Shown here piece after piece: positions 21,634 through 30,842 of a stretch of DNA of 64,000 bases (position 1 is the stretch's first letter; every line of letters begins with the position of its first letter). Source of the DNA: Dickeya fangzhongdai (GTDB taxonomy: Bacteria > Pseudomonadota > Gammaproteobacteria > Enterobacterales > Enterobacteriaceae). Under the pieces are notes generated by a model. The model was not told the origin of the DNA. It made no database searches and saw only the letters and a list, made by a program, of their open reading frames with translations. The stretch is from contig NZ_CP025003.1 in assembly GCF_002812485.1 (NCBI RefSeq), positions 1-64,000 on the forward strand, in the 5' to 3' direction. The position numbers were made by a program, and so were the translations under genes.

Positions 21634-21647
21634 GCCGGCGGCGTTTT

Positions 21648-22295
21648 TCACCCGCCCTGATAACGCCCCGGCTTATGCCAGTTCATCAGCATGGCGTTCA
21701 TCGCCAGCGCGCTGAGCGCCGACCACAGCAGCAGGTGAACAGGCATGGTGATCATCGATACGGCGAACACCAGCACATCCAGCAGCATCTGGCTTTTGCC
21801 GGCGTTGATGTTGAAACGTTTGTAGAGCCACAGGGTGACGACGCCGGTGCCGCCGACCGAGGCATTATGGCGCGCCAGCGAGAGGATGCCCATGCCGAGA
21901 AAGGTGCCGCCCACCAAGGCGGAAAACAGCGGGTGGATGTAATTGATGCTCAGCAGGTAGGGCACCGCCTGAGTGGCGGCGCTCAGGGCGATGTTGACGA
22001 TCAGCGTTTTCAGCGTAAAGGCGCGCCCCATGCTGAAGTAGCAGAAAACCATGAACGGGATGTTGGCAAGGATAAACAGTACGCCGATCGACAGCGGAAC
22101 AAAGTAGGAGAGCAGTAAAGCGATGCCGGCGATCCCGCCGGTGACCATACCGGACAGTTTCAGCATGTTCAGGCCGAAGGCGATAAACATCACCCCCAGC
22201 ATCAGGCCGTACACGTCGTCTTTCAGGGTGTGAGCCAGCCCCGGCTTCTGGCCGGTTTCCGCTGTCTTGGGTAGCACGACAGACTCTTTCAGCAC
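21648..22295 (-). CDS. YitT-family membrane protein
   Basis: A 215-residue inner-membrane protein with about five or six transmembrane helices. SGMVTGGIAGIALLLSYFVP and ASVGGTGVVTLWLYKRFNIN are the two conserved Gly-rich blocks of the YitT (DUF161) family. The function is not established. It is convergent with gntR, 14 bases apart, and divergent from the Lrp-type gene, whose product could regulate it. Confidence 0.8.
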   Translation of the reverse strand: MLKESVVLPKTAETGQKPGLAHTLKDDVYGLMLGVMFIAFGLNMLKLSGMVTGGIAGIALLLSYFVPLSIGVLFILANIPFMVFCYFSMGRAFTLKTLIVNIALSAATQAVPYLLSINYIHPLFSALVGGTFLGMGILSLARHNASVGGTGVVTLWLYKRFNINAGKSQMLLDVLVFAVSMITMPVHLLLWSALSALAMNAMLMNWHKPGRYQGG

Positions 22296-22495
22296 GGGTG
22301 TTGCCCTCTCAGCGCGATCTTGTCTGATTTAGCCATAAGAAATGCATATATTTGCGTCTTTCATGACTGAACATTCATTTATGGCGCTCAAGTTAACATT
22401 GATCACGGAGTGACTTTTAACTAAAAGAAAAGCCATTTATCCATTAAATTAGGGATAATCACCCATCGTAATGGCATAAATAGAGACTTTCACTC

Positions 22496-22966
22496 ATGAA
22501 GATCGACCGCATCGACGCACAGATTTTGAATGAGCTACAGCAGGATGCGCGGCTGAAAATCACCGAGCTGGCCGAACGGGTATGCCTGTCGGCCACACCC
22601 TGCACCCGGCGGCTGAAGCAGTTGGAAGACGCAGGCATGATCGACCGCTATGTGACGCTGCTGGATCAGGAAAAGGCCGGGTTTCCGGTGAACGCTTACA
22701 TTTCGCTGACGCTGGAGCCGAAGTCGGAAGCCACCTTCCGCAAATTCGAACAGCAGATCGCCACCTTCGACGAAGTGATGGAGTGCCACCTGATGTCCGG
22801 CAGCCACGATTTCATGCTGCGGGTGGTGGCCGCCAGCCTGTCGGATTTCGAGAAATTCTTGCAGAAGAAATTGATCAAAATTGAAGGACTGCGCGATGTG
22901 CAGTCCTCGTTTTCACTGCGGCGGCTGATTCACAAAACCGCGCTGCCGGTTAAGGCGACGGTGTGA
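22496..22966 (+). CDS. Lrp/AsnC-family transcriptional regulator
   Basis: A 156-residue regulator. The N-terminal helix-turn-helix reads IDAQILNELQQDARLKITEL followed by AERVCLSATPCTRRLKQLE, and the C-terminal RAM domain has MECHLMSGSHDFMLRV, the amino-acid-sensing fold. The Cys-rich recognition region VCLSATPC is typical of one Lrp branch. It ends two bases from the end of the convergent aminotransferase gene and faces yitT across a 200-base divergent spacer. Likely ligand is an amino acid, unknown. Confidence 0.88.
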   Translation: MKIDRIDAQILNELQQDARLKITELAERVCLSATPCTRRLKQLEDAGMIDRYVTLLDQEKAGFPVNAYISLTLEPKSEATFRKFEQQIATFDEVMECHLMSGSHDFMLRVVAASLSDFEKFLQKKLIKIEGLRDVQSSFSLRRLIHKTALPVKATV

Positions 22967-22968
22967 CG

Positions 22969-24090
22969 TCAGGCGGCGAATTCGCCGCTGGCGACCAGAA
23001 AATCGATCAACGCGGTCAGCGTTTTCAGGTCGTCAAAGGCGATGTTGTGAAACAGCGCGATGCGTAACTGATTGCGCCCCAGCGCCCGGTAGCCTTCGAT
23101 GCCGTGCGCCAGCCCTTGTTCATCCAGATAGCGGGTCAGCTTGTCCACGGAAATCGTATCCGCCACGTCGATGGCGGCGACGGTGGTGGAGCGAAACGCC
23201 GGGTCGGCCACATAGGCGGACAGATAATCCCGGTCGGCGGCCCACTGATACAGCAACGCCGCTTTAGCGGCGGCCTGACGTTCCACCTCGGCGAAGCCCA
23301 GCGCGTTCATGCGTTTGACCTGCTCGGCGAACAGGAACAGCGTCACCACCGCCGGAGTATTGTAAGTCTGCTGCTGTTCGCTGTTGCTCAGTGCCAGCCG
23401 CCAGTCGGCGAACGCCGGGATATAGCGGTTGGGATCGGCGGCGATCTCGGCGATCCGCGCTTTGGCCTGCGGCGACAAAATAGCGACAAACAACCCGCCT
23501 TCACTGGCGAACACCTTCTGCGGCGAGAAGAAGAACACATCCACGCGGGACAGGTCGCAGGCGATTTGCCCCGCGCCGCTGGTGGCGTCTACCGCCAGCA
23601 GGCAATCCTCGCCGACCTCGGGTAAACGGGTGTTCATCACCCCGGTGGAGGTTTCATTCAGCGTACAGGCCACCACGTCCGCACCTTCCGTCACAAACGC
23701 GGTGTTTGCCTGGCCGTATTCCACCGCGGCGCTGTCCGCCTGAATCCACGGAATCCGGCGCGAAGCTTTGAACCATTTGTCGGAGAACTCGCCGCAGGTG
23801 TGGTGGACGATGCGCTTTCTGACCAGCCCGAGGCCGACCATGTCGAACAGTGCGGTGGCGCCGCCGTTCCCCAGCACAATGCTGTAGTCGTCCGGCACCG
23901 ACAGGTAATCCCGCAGGCCCTGCTGAATCTCGCGGCACAGCGCGCGCACCGGCTCCTTGCGGTGGCTGGTGCCCAGCAGATGCGGCCCTTTGTCTTTCAG
24001 TTGCGTCAGGTCGTCAAGCTGAATCAACGACGGGCCGCAGCCAAAACGGGGGTCGGCTGGAATCAGTGCTTCAGGAAGGGTTATCGCCAC
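22969..24090 (-). CDS. SerC-type PLP aminotransferase (actinobacterial-like form)
   Basis: A 373-residue class V aminotransferase. FGCGPSLIQ, LGTSHRKEPV and the PLP lysine Lys192 in FFFSPQKVFASEGG resemble the phosphoserine aminotransferase form best known from Actinobacteria rather than E. coli SerC (which has MLPEAVLKQ and AQKNIGP). The usual serC-aroA neighbourhood is absent, so this is probably a second, specialised enzyme. It could make serine by the phosphorylated route or aminate a keto acid for the divergent radical SAM cluster 577 bases away. That link is inference. Confidence 0.78.
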   Translation of the reverse strand: MAITLPEALIPADPRFGCGPSLIQLDDLTQLKDKGPHLLGTSHRKEPVRALCREIQQGLRDYLSVPDDYSIVLGNGGATALFDMVGLGLVRKRIVHHTCGEFSDKWFKASRRIPWIQADSAAVEYGQANTAFVTEGADVVACTLNETSTGVMNTRLPEVGEDCLLAVDATSGAGQIACDLSRVDVFFFSPQKVFASEGGLFVAILSPQAKARIAEIAADPNRYIPAFADWRLALSNSEQQQTYNTPAVVTLFLFAEQVKRMNALGFAEVERQAAAKAALLYQWAADRDYLSAYVADPAFRSTTVAAIDVADTISVDKLTRYLDEQGLAHGIEGYRALGRNQLRIALFHNIAFDDLKTLTALIDFLVASGEFAA

Positions 24091-24667
24091 ACGTCTCTCC
24101 TCGGGTTCTGTATTGTTTTCATGATGTTGTTGCTATGAGAATACGCAGGATGGAGGAAAAGCGGTACGACTATTTCAACGTAATAGCACGGTGGCGTTGG
24201 TGCTGAAAACAGGCATGATAGGGAAATACGATACTAAAATGTTAATTATCTGTTTGCAAAAAACGCATTTTGTTATAACAATAATAACGGTAATGTTATT
24301 GGAATAATGGGGCGGGGCGATGGTGTTTGTCGCCAGTCATGATATTGATTTTTTCCCAAAATATAATTTTTCAAAGAGAATAGCTTTTTCCAAAAGAATA
24401 AATTATTGAAAACTGAATTATTTCTCAAAGCCTAATCGGTTGGCTATGTGATCACCAGGAAAGGGTATTTCAATGTGAAGTATCGTCGGTCTGCTATGGT
24501 TATTTTTTCATGTGATCGTATTTTTATCTTTTCACGTTAGTCGAACGTTTATTGTCGCCAGATTTAATCTGGTATTAAAAATACCGAACTCATCCATGAA
24601 GAGAAATAATGGTCAGCAGCCTGACGTGACTTTGCATCGCTGAAAACACGGTGATCACGGAGGTAAT
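24091..24667. other. AT-rich divergent regulatory region
   Basis: This 577-base spacer between the SerC-type gene and the radical SAM gene has no plausible gene. It is markedly AT-rich compared with both flanks. A perfect dyad AATAAC-N6-GTTATT lies at 24283-24300. The length and composition suggest long, silenced or multi-factor control (for example H-NS), as often seen for accessory clusters. Confidence 0.55.
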
Positions 24668-25828
24668 ATGGATATATCAGTAACCGAACTGGCGTTATTC
24701 CCGGCAGAGGAGCGTTCGCGCTGGACGGACTGGCGCTGGCAGCAGAAAAACGCGATCCGGGACGAGCCGGCATTACGGGCGGCCTGCGGCGGCTGGAGCG
24801 AGGAGGTGGCGCAACACATCGTCCATAATCTCAAAGACCGCAAAATGCAGATCACGCCGTATTATGCCGACCTGATACGACAAGCCGCGTACACGGATAT
24901 CGTCGATAATCCGCTGTGGCGCCAGGTGGTGCCGTTTTGGCATGATGACGGCGTAACCGGTTACGACGGCGAATCAGAAAACTGGGAATTGTCGCATGAA
25001 ATGAAAACGCCGATTTGTCAGCACAAATATGACAATCGGGTTATTTTACGGATGGTCAATACCTGTAATTCCTACTGCCAGTTCTGCTTTGAAGCGCTGC
25101 GAACGTTAAAGGTCGATTCGGAAAAAGAGAATGCCGGGCGAAAAGCTTTTCAGGATTCGCTGGATTATATTCGAAATACCCCCGAGGTGGAGGAAGTTAT
25201 TCTCAGCGGCGGCGATCCGATGATGCTGACGGACGCCAAACTGGATGAGTGTCTGGGGGCGATCCGTAATATCCGTGATTCCCTGTTGATTCGTATTCAT
25301 TCCCGTTCGCTGACCTTCAACCCTTACCGTATTACCGATAATCTGCTGGATATTCTCCGGCGGCACCGCGTTAATGCCTTCGGGGTTCACGTTTGTCATC
25401 CGCTGGAATTGAGCGGCGCATTCCGCGATGCGGTAACACGTATTCAGCAGGTGGTGCCGATTGTGTTTTCCAATATGCCGTTGCTGCGCGGCGTGAATGA
25501 CAATGAGGAAACGCTCAGAAGTCTGTTTATCGAATTATACCGCATGGGGGTCAAGCCCTATTATTTATACCACTTTATGCCGTTTTCGCCGGGCGCTTCG
25601 GAATACAAGGCATCGATTCGCGACGCCATCGCCATCATGAATCGGCTGAAACGCCGGGTATCCAATATTGCGCTGCCGGAGTACGTGCTGCCTCACGCCA
25701 AAGGGAAATTCACCGTACCGTTGCTCAGCGGCGTGGAAGAGATGCCGCAGTTTGAAGACATCGACGGAACGCGTTTTTACCGTTTCACCAACTGGCAGGG
25801 CGATGTGTGCCGCTGGCAGGACAGCTAA
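24668..25828 (+). CDS. Radical SAM aminomutase homologue (KamA family)
   Basis: A 386-residue relative of lysine 2,3-aminomutase, which uses a [4Fe-4S] cluster, S-adenosylmethionine and PLP to move an amino group from the alpha to the beta carbon. The cluster cysteines are Cys133, Cys137 and Cys140 in CNSYCQFC, SGGDP is at 180-184, and the likely PLP lysine is Lys347 in HAKGKFTVP. The two aspartates that hold the side-chain amine of lysine in true LAM appear replaced (HFMPFSPG and YVLPHAKGK), so the substrate is probably not lysine. GGAGG precedes the ATG closely. First gene of a four-gene run with a ligase, an oxygenase and an exporter. Confidence 0.85.
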   Translation: MDISVTELALFPAEERSRWTDWRWQQKNAIRDEPALRAACGGWSEEVAQHIVHNLKDRKMQITPYYADLIRQAAYTDIVDNPLWRQVVPFWHDDGVTGYDGESENWELSHEMKTPICQHKYDNRVILRMVNTCNSYCQFCFEALRTLKVDSEKENAGRKAFQDSLDYIRNTPEVEEVILSGGDPMMLTDAKLDECLGAIRNIRDSLLIRIHSRSLTFNPYRITDNLLDILRRHRVNAFGVHVCHPLELSGAFRDAVTRIQQVVPIVFSNMPLLRGVNDNEETLRSLFIELYRMGVKPYYLYHFMPFSPGASEYKASIRDAIAIMNRLKRRVSNIALPEYVLPHAKGKFTVPLLSGVEEMPQFEDIDGTRFYRFTNWQGDVCRWQDS

Positions 25829-25850
25829 CAGCGACATAGGGAGAACCGGC

Positions 25851-27257
25851 ATGAAATCCGAAGCGATTTTGTTTGTTGATGTCAATGATACCGCGGTGCC
25901 CGTCTATACCTACCGCGAGCCGCACTTCGCCGCCGCGCGCCGCCGGGGGCTGGCGTGCCTGACGGCGGCGTGGCGCGGTCACCGGCAACCTCAGCGGCTG
26001 GAGGCGGACAGCGACGAGGTGTTCTGGCTGCCGACGCTCTCGGTGGCGTCGCTGGATACGCTGCTGCGGCAACTGGCCGAGCGTTATCAGGTGCGGGCGG
26101 TGTTATGTCACGCCGGCCACGCCTCGCCGCTGGGGCAGATGGGGTGTCTGGTGGCGGAGCTGTGTCAGCGTCACGGCCTGGTCTACAGCGCGGCGCAGGC
26201 GATAGACCGGTGTAATAACAAGTTCCTGATGCGTCAGGCGCTGGCGCGGGCCGGCGTCCGGTCCGTGGCGTATGCGCTGTGCCATGATGAAGCCGAATTG
26301 CAGCGCGAGGCCGAACGGGTCGGCTACCCGCTGATCGCCAAACCGCCCTACGGGGCGGCTTCCGCCTTTATCCGCAAATGCCTCGACTGGCCGCAGCTGC
26401 GGGCCTATTACCGCACCTTTCTCGAACAGTACGATCGGGCGTCCGTCGCCAGTTTCTATGGCGAATCGCACCATTTCACCGATCTTGACGGATATTCACA
26501 CCACTATGTGCCCGGTCGTTCGGTTCTGCTGGAGTCCTACATCGACGGCGTTGAAGGCAGTGTGGAGTGCGTGGCGACAGCGCAGGCGGTTTTTCCGGTG
26601 CTGATTAATGAAAAACTGTTGCTGACCACGCAAGACACCACGGTGCTGGAAAACCTGCTGATTACGCCGCCGGTCGCCTTCTCCGACGTGCAGCAGCAAC
26701 AGATTCGGGAATACGCCGTCGCCTGCCTGCAGGCGGTGGGGCTGACTTACGCCGTGGCGCATGTCGAGTTCCGTATGACGGCGTCGGGGCCGGTGGTTAT
26801 CGAGATCAATCCGCGGCTGGGCGGGCTGTACGTGAACGCGGCGTTTCAGGATATCGCCGGGCTGAACCCTTACGATCTGTACCTGTCTTTGCTGCTGGCG
26901 GAGGAAGGGATTGAGGCGTCGGTGCGCACGGCCTGCGAGCGCGTCGCCCATCACCGGCAACACTATTCGATGTTCGCGATTTATCCTCCCGCCAGCGGCT
27001 ATTTCAACGGTTTTGATGGTCTGCCGTGGGTCGAGCGTCACCCGGCGGTACTGGCGTTCGGCCATTATCCGGTGGGGCATTACGTAGATGCCGATATCGA
27101 AGAGCATTACCTGTTTAAAGGGTGGGCCCGCGTCGCGTCGGCGCAAGACGCGCAGGCGTTGTACGACGCATTGCAACAGCACCTCCGCCCAATGATCGAC
27201 CCGATGCCGCCCGCCGTCGCCGACGGCGTATCGCCCGCGCCTGTCGCGATGCGTTAA
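25851..27257 (+). CDS. ATP-grasp ligase
   Basis: A 468-residue ATP-grasp enzyme, the fold that joins a carboxylate to an amine through an acyl phosphate. Visible motifs are YPLIAKPPYGAAS (ATP lysine, 160-171), the acidic ESYIDGVEGSVECV, and the Mg-binding HVEFRM (304-309) and EINPRLGG (318-325). It resembles amino acid ligases that make dipeptides. The ATG at 25851, with AGGGAGAA upstream, is chosen over the longer open frame from 25668, which overlaps the preceding gene. Twenty-two bases separate it from the aminomutase gene, so they share an operon. Substrates unknown. Confidence 0.85.
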   Translation: MKSEAILFVDVNDTAVPVYTYREPHFAAARRRGLACLTAAWRGHRQPQRLEADSDEVFWLPTLSVASLDTLLRQLAERYQVRAVLCHAGHASPLGQMGCLVAELCQRHGLVYSAAQAIDRCNNKFLMRQALARAGVRSVAYALCHDEAELQREAERVGYPLIAKPPYGAASAFIRKCLDWPQLRAYYRTFLEQYDRASVASFYGESHHFTDLDGYSHHYVPGRSVLLESYIDGVEGSVECVATAQAVFPVLINEKLLLTTQDTTVLENLLITPPVAFSDVQQQQIREYAVACLQAVGLTYAVAHVEFRMTASGPVVIEINPRLGGLYVNAAFQDIAGLNPYDLYLSLLLAEEGIEASVRTACERVAHHRQHYSMFAIYPPASGYFNGFDGLPWVERHPAVLAFGHYPVGHYVDADIEEHYLFKGWARVASAQDAQALYDALQQHLRPMIDPMPPAVADGVSPAPVAMR

Positions 27258-27272
27258 ATCAGGAAAACCGCT

Positions 27273-27977
27273 ATGAATACAGACAGGATTGTTGAGCAAC
27301 TGGCGCGGCAGGATTATTGCCATTTTGCCGCCAGCCGGGAATGGATCGCCGTGGAGCCGGAGGAAGAAAAGACCTTCAAAGCCTACTGGGATAATCTGGC
27401 CGAGGATGAAAACTTCAAAAACTACACCTGCCGCGAACGGCGGATTTTGCGGTTTTTCCACCAGCCCGGCCGACCGCTGCAACTGAATACCGACGCGGAT
27501 TACCGCTCCACGGTGAAATACGACATCGACTACAAACCGGGGCCGAACCACCTGCAGTATGCCGAAGAGGGGTTTATCCGCCACCCGCTGTTACAGCGCA
27601 TCGTGGCGACGGATATCGCGATGATGCGACCCTGGATGGCGGCCGATCAGCAGTATGCCGTCGATATTCATCAGTTCCGGGTCAGGGCGGAAAAAGGGCA
27701 CAGCAGCCCGACCACCTCCGGCATTCATCAGGACGGCATGGCGTGGATTTGCATGCATTTCATTCAGAGTGTGGACACGCAGCCGGTGGTGTCTGAAATT
27801 TTCACCTCGGCGCAGGAAGCATCCCCGCCGTTGCTGGCAACGGCGATGAGCCGGTTTCTGGAGACGCTGATTGTGAATGACAAAAAGCTGTACCACCGCG
27901 CCGGGCCGGTTCGACCGGCAGCGACGGCGGAGTCAGCCTACCGGGATTTATTGCTGGTGACGTTTCGGCCGGCGTAG
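27273..27977 (+). CDS. 2-oxoglutarate/Fe(II) dioxygenase family protein
   Basis: A 234-residue protein of the 2OG-Fe dioxygenase family that includes BsmA and free-amino-acid hydroxylases such as L-isoleucine 4-hydroxylase. Iron ligands are His152 and Asp154 in GIHQDGMAW and a distal His208 in KLYHRAGPV. Arg224 in SAYRDLLLVTF is the likely 2-oxoglutarate anchor. It begins 15 bases after the ATP-grasp gene. It probably hydroxylates an amino acid building block or the ligated product. Confidence 0.82.
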   Translation: MNTDRIVEQLARQDYCHFAASREWIAVEPEEEKTFKAYWDNLAEDENFKNYTCRERRILRFFHQPGRPLQLNTDADYRSTVKYDIDYKPGPNHLQYAEEGFIRHPLLQRIVATDIAMMRPWMAADQQYAVDIHQFRVRAEKGHSSPTTSGIHQDGMAWICMHFIQSVDTQPVVSEIFTSAQEASPPLLATAMSRFLETLIVNDKKLYHRAGPVRPAATAESAYRDLLLVTFRPA

Positions 27978-28023
27978 GAACGTTAACAGGGAACACCACA
28001 GGGAAAACAAAAGGTAATCCGTC

Positions 28024-29286
28024 ATGGCTGAGTATCATGATATCGACATGGGACAATCCCGGCGCAATGCCGGGTTGATCATTGCCGCGCGTTTTATTTC
28101 CGATTTTGGCGCGTTTCTGAATATGGTGGCGCTGTCCACCTACGTTTATCTGCTGAGCAACAGCGTGGTGAGCGTCAGTATTTTTCTGGCCTGCCGGGTG
28201 GCGGGCGGTCTGCTGGCGAGCCTGATCGGTACGCCGTTTTTCCGCCGCTTTCAGGGACGCGCCTCGCTGGTCGGCTTTGACCTGCTGCGGGCGGCGCTGC
28301 TTTCGCTGCTGCTGGTGTTGCCGCCGGCGTGGCAACTGCCGTTATTGCCGGTGATCGCGCTGGGCGTAGGGGTCGGGAACGCCATGTTCGCGATTGGGCT
28401 CAACAGCCAGTTGCCCTACTGGGTGGAGAGTTCGATGCGGCTCGGCACCAACGCCTGGCTGACTTCGGTGGCGGCCAGCGGCGCGGTGCTGGGCAGCCTG
28501 GTGTCGGGTCTGCTGGTCGCCGGTTTCGGCTATCCGGTGGTGTTTGCGCTGAACGTGGCGACCTATCTGGCGGCCGCGCTGTTGATTCTGCCGCTGCGCA
28601 TGGTGGAAAAGCCGCAGCCGCGGGTAAGTCAGCGCGATCGGCTCAGCGAATGGCGTCAACTGAAAGAAGGGCTGCGCGGCGCGCCGATGCTGGCGGGCAT
28701 GTTGATCGTCAGTATGGCGGACACGCTTGGCAGCGCCGCGCATAACGTGGGTTTCCCGGTGTTGTCCGCACTGATTTCTCCCGACAGCGCCAGTAAGACC
28801 ATGGGGTTGATGCTGGCGCTGTGGGCGGTGGGTAAATTCGCCGGCGCGCGGGTCAGCGGTTTTCTGCTCAGACAAGGGCGGCGCCGGGCGATGGAGCGGG
28901 CTTTTTTCATCGGCGTGGCGCTGATGTCCACCGGTTTTATTCTGACCTTCCAGCAGACCGGGCTGATGTGGCTGCTGGTGTTTGTGGTGTGGGCGGGCAT
29001 TGGCGATGGCGTGGCGGAGGTCAGCCTGATTTCCCGCGCGCAGAGCGAACCGGAATCTTTGCGTCTGCCTATTTTCAGCCTGCTGACATTGATGCAGATG
29101 ACCGGGTTCGGTATCGGCATGCTGGTGGTGGCGCCGTTTTATGTGTGGTGGACGCCTGCGGCGGTGATTGTGCTGTTCCACGGTTTGCCGCTGACTATGC
29201 TGCTGGTGGTGCAAGGGTGGGCTTATCGTTATGGGCAACGTGCTCAGGTCGCTAAAGGCGATGTGGCGAAACAGCGCGATGCGTAA
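28024..29286 (+). CDS. MFS exporter of the radical SAM cluster
   Basis: A 420-residue, twelve-helix Major Facilitator protein with the loop motif GTPFFRRFQGRASLVGFD and a central basic loop (MVEKPQPRVSQRDRLSEWRQ). It lies 46 bases after the oxygenase in the same direction and closes the cluster. Family members of this kind export drugs or self-made metabolites, so it probably secretes the product and gives self-protection; this is inferred from position. Confidence 0.8.
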   Translation: MAEYHDIDMGQSRRNAGLIIAARFISDFGAFLNMVALSTYVYLLSNSVVSVSIFLACRVAGGLLASLIGTPFFRRFQGRASLVGFDLLRAALLSLLLVLPPAWQLPLLPVIALGVGVGNAMFAIGLNSQLPYWVESSMRLGTNAWLTSVAASGAVLGSLVSGLLVAGFGYPVVFALNVATYLAAALLILPLRMVEKPQPRVSQRDRLSEWRQLKEGLRGAPMLAGMLIVSMADTLGSAAHNVGFPVLSALISPDSASKTMGLMLALWAVGKFAGARVSGFLLRQGRRRAMERAFFIGVALMSTGFILTFQQTGLMWLLVFVVWAGIGDGVAEVSLISRAQSEPESLRLPIFSLLTLMQMTGFGIGMLVVAPFYVWWTPAAVIVLFHGLPLTMLLVVQGWAYRYGQRAQVAKGDVAKQRDA

Positions 29287-29464
29287 CGGGTCGCGGCTCA
29301 GCGCACGTTCACCGTTGACGCCGTGACGCCATGCGGGCTGTGTACCGGCTGAGCATTCCGTTGCCATGCCACCCCGACGCTGGGGAGGTGCCGGTACATG
29401 GTGATAGACGGGATGTCATGTCACCGGCATTCACCCGTCAGCGTCGGTAAGAGGTATCAAGCCA

Positions 29465-30712
29465 TCAAATGACGTTCTTGTCGCGCAGGGCCGCCACGGC
29501 TGTGCTGTCATAGCCCAGTTCACGCAGAACCTCGTCGGTATGCTCGCCGTGCAGAGGGGATCGGGTGATATCCACCGGGCTGTCGGACATTTTTATCGGC
29601 ATGCCAACGGTGGTGTACCTGCCACGTGTGGGATGATCAACCTCGACGATGGTGCCGCTGGCGCGCAGGGCATCGTCTCTGGCTATCTCTTTCATTGAAA
29701 GCACCGGACCGCAGGGGATGTCGTAATGGTTGAGAATTTCCATCACCTCGAATTTGTTCTTGGTCATGGTCCACTGTTCGATGCGCTGAAAGATGGCGTT
29801 GAGTCTGGGCTGGCGGGCCGCGGGGGTGCTGAAACGCTCGTCCTCGATCCAGCTGTGTTCGCCGATCAGGTTGCATATCGCCGGCCAGACCGCCGCCTGA
29901 GCGATGAAATAGAGGTAGGCGTTGTGGTCGGTTTCCCACCCTTTGCATTTGAGGATAGAACCCGGCTGGCCCCCACCCGAAGCATTGCCTGCGCGCGGCA
30001 CCGCGTCGCCAATGTGACCATCCGGGAATGGCGGATATTCGTCCAATACGCCGGTGCGTTCCAGCCGTTGCTGGTCACGCAGTTTGACCCGGCATAGATT
30101 GAGCACGGCGTCTTGCATCGACACCGAGACTTTTTGTCCGCGCCCCGTGGTATGACGCTGGAAAAGCGCGGAGACAATACCCAGCGCCAGGTGCAAGCCT
30201 GAGCCTGAATCGCCGATCTGCGCGCCGGTAACAATCGGCGGGCCATCGTTGAAGCCGGTGGTTGACGCCGCGCCGCCGGCACATTGCGCCACATTCTCGT
30301 AGGATTTGCAGTCCTCGTAGCGACCTGGCCCGAAGCCCTTGACCGAGGCGAGGATCAGGCGTGGATTGGTGGCGTGGATGTGCTGCCAGGTCAGCCCCAT
30401 GCGGTCCAGCGCGCCGGGAGCAAAGTTCTCAACCAGTACGTCACAGCGCCTGATCAGGCTATCCAGTACCTGCAGGCCTTCGGGCGTCTTGGTATTGAGG
30501 GTGACGGCGCGTTTGTTGTGGTTCAGCATAGTAAAATACAAGCTGTCCACGCCGGGAATGTCGCGTAATTGCTTGCGTGTCGCGTCACCCTCGCCGACGC
30601 GTTCGATCTTGATAACGTCTGCGCCCATCCAGGCGAGTAACTGGGTGCAGCTTGGGCCAGACTGAACATGGGTAAAATCGATAATTCTGATCCCGTCTAA
30701 TGCCTTGCTCAT
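29465..30712 (-). CDS. Formyl-CoA:oxalate CoA-transferase paralogue 1
   Basis: A 415-residue class III CoA-transferase, close to E. coli Frc (YfdW, 416 residues). The catalytic aspartate is Asp168 in QIGDSGSG, and [20 protein letters not shown] is identical in style to Frc. The flexible glycine loop reads [10 protein letters not shown] (242-251) instead of [10 protein letters not shown], so one loop glycine is serine. The ATG at 30712 follows GAGGAG. It is last of an oxalate operon that holds a second, more canonical copy, so it may use a different CoA donor. Confidence 0.85.
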   Translation of the reverse strand: MSKALDGIRIIDFTHVQSGPSCTQLLAWMGADVIKIERVGEGDATRKQLRDIPGVDSLYFTMLNHNKRAVTLNTKTPEGLQVLDSLIRRCDVLVENFAPGALDRMGLTWQHIHATNPRLILASVKGFGPGRYEDCKSYENVAQCAGGAASTTGFNDGPPIVTGAQIGDSGSGLHLALGIVSALFQRHTTGRGQKVSVSMQDAVLNLCRVKLRDQQRLERTGVLDEYPPFPDGHIGDAVPRAGNASGGGQPGSILKCKGWETDHNAYLYFIAQAAVWPAICNLIGEHSWIEDERFSTPAARQPRLNAIFQRIEQWTMTKNKFEVMEILNHYDIPCGPVLSMKEIARDDALRASGTIVEVDHPTRGRYTTVGMPIKMSDSPVDITRSPLHGEHTDEVLRELGYDSTAVAALRDKNVI

Positions 30713-30842
30713 GATAATTCTCCTCGACTCTAATTCACCTCGACGTGATTCACCGCTCTTCATCCTTCCTCGGTCTGTTTGCCCTGAGCGTCAGTGGCGA
30801 CGGTCAGGGCGTGTCGTCAGTCGACTTTTTAGTTAGGGCGGT

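Noticed and set aside
22969..24090. Housekeeping serC
   Set aside because: Motifs are of a different SerC branch and aroA is not adjacent; the usual serC-aroA pair is expected elsewhere in the genome.
24668..25828. EpmB (EF-P lysine 2,3-aminomutase)
   Set aside because: EpmB is shorter, has a different cysteine motif context, and lies by efp. The lysine-contact residues are not kept here.
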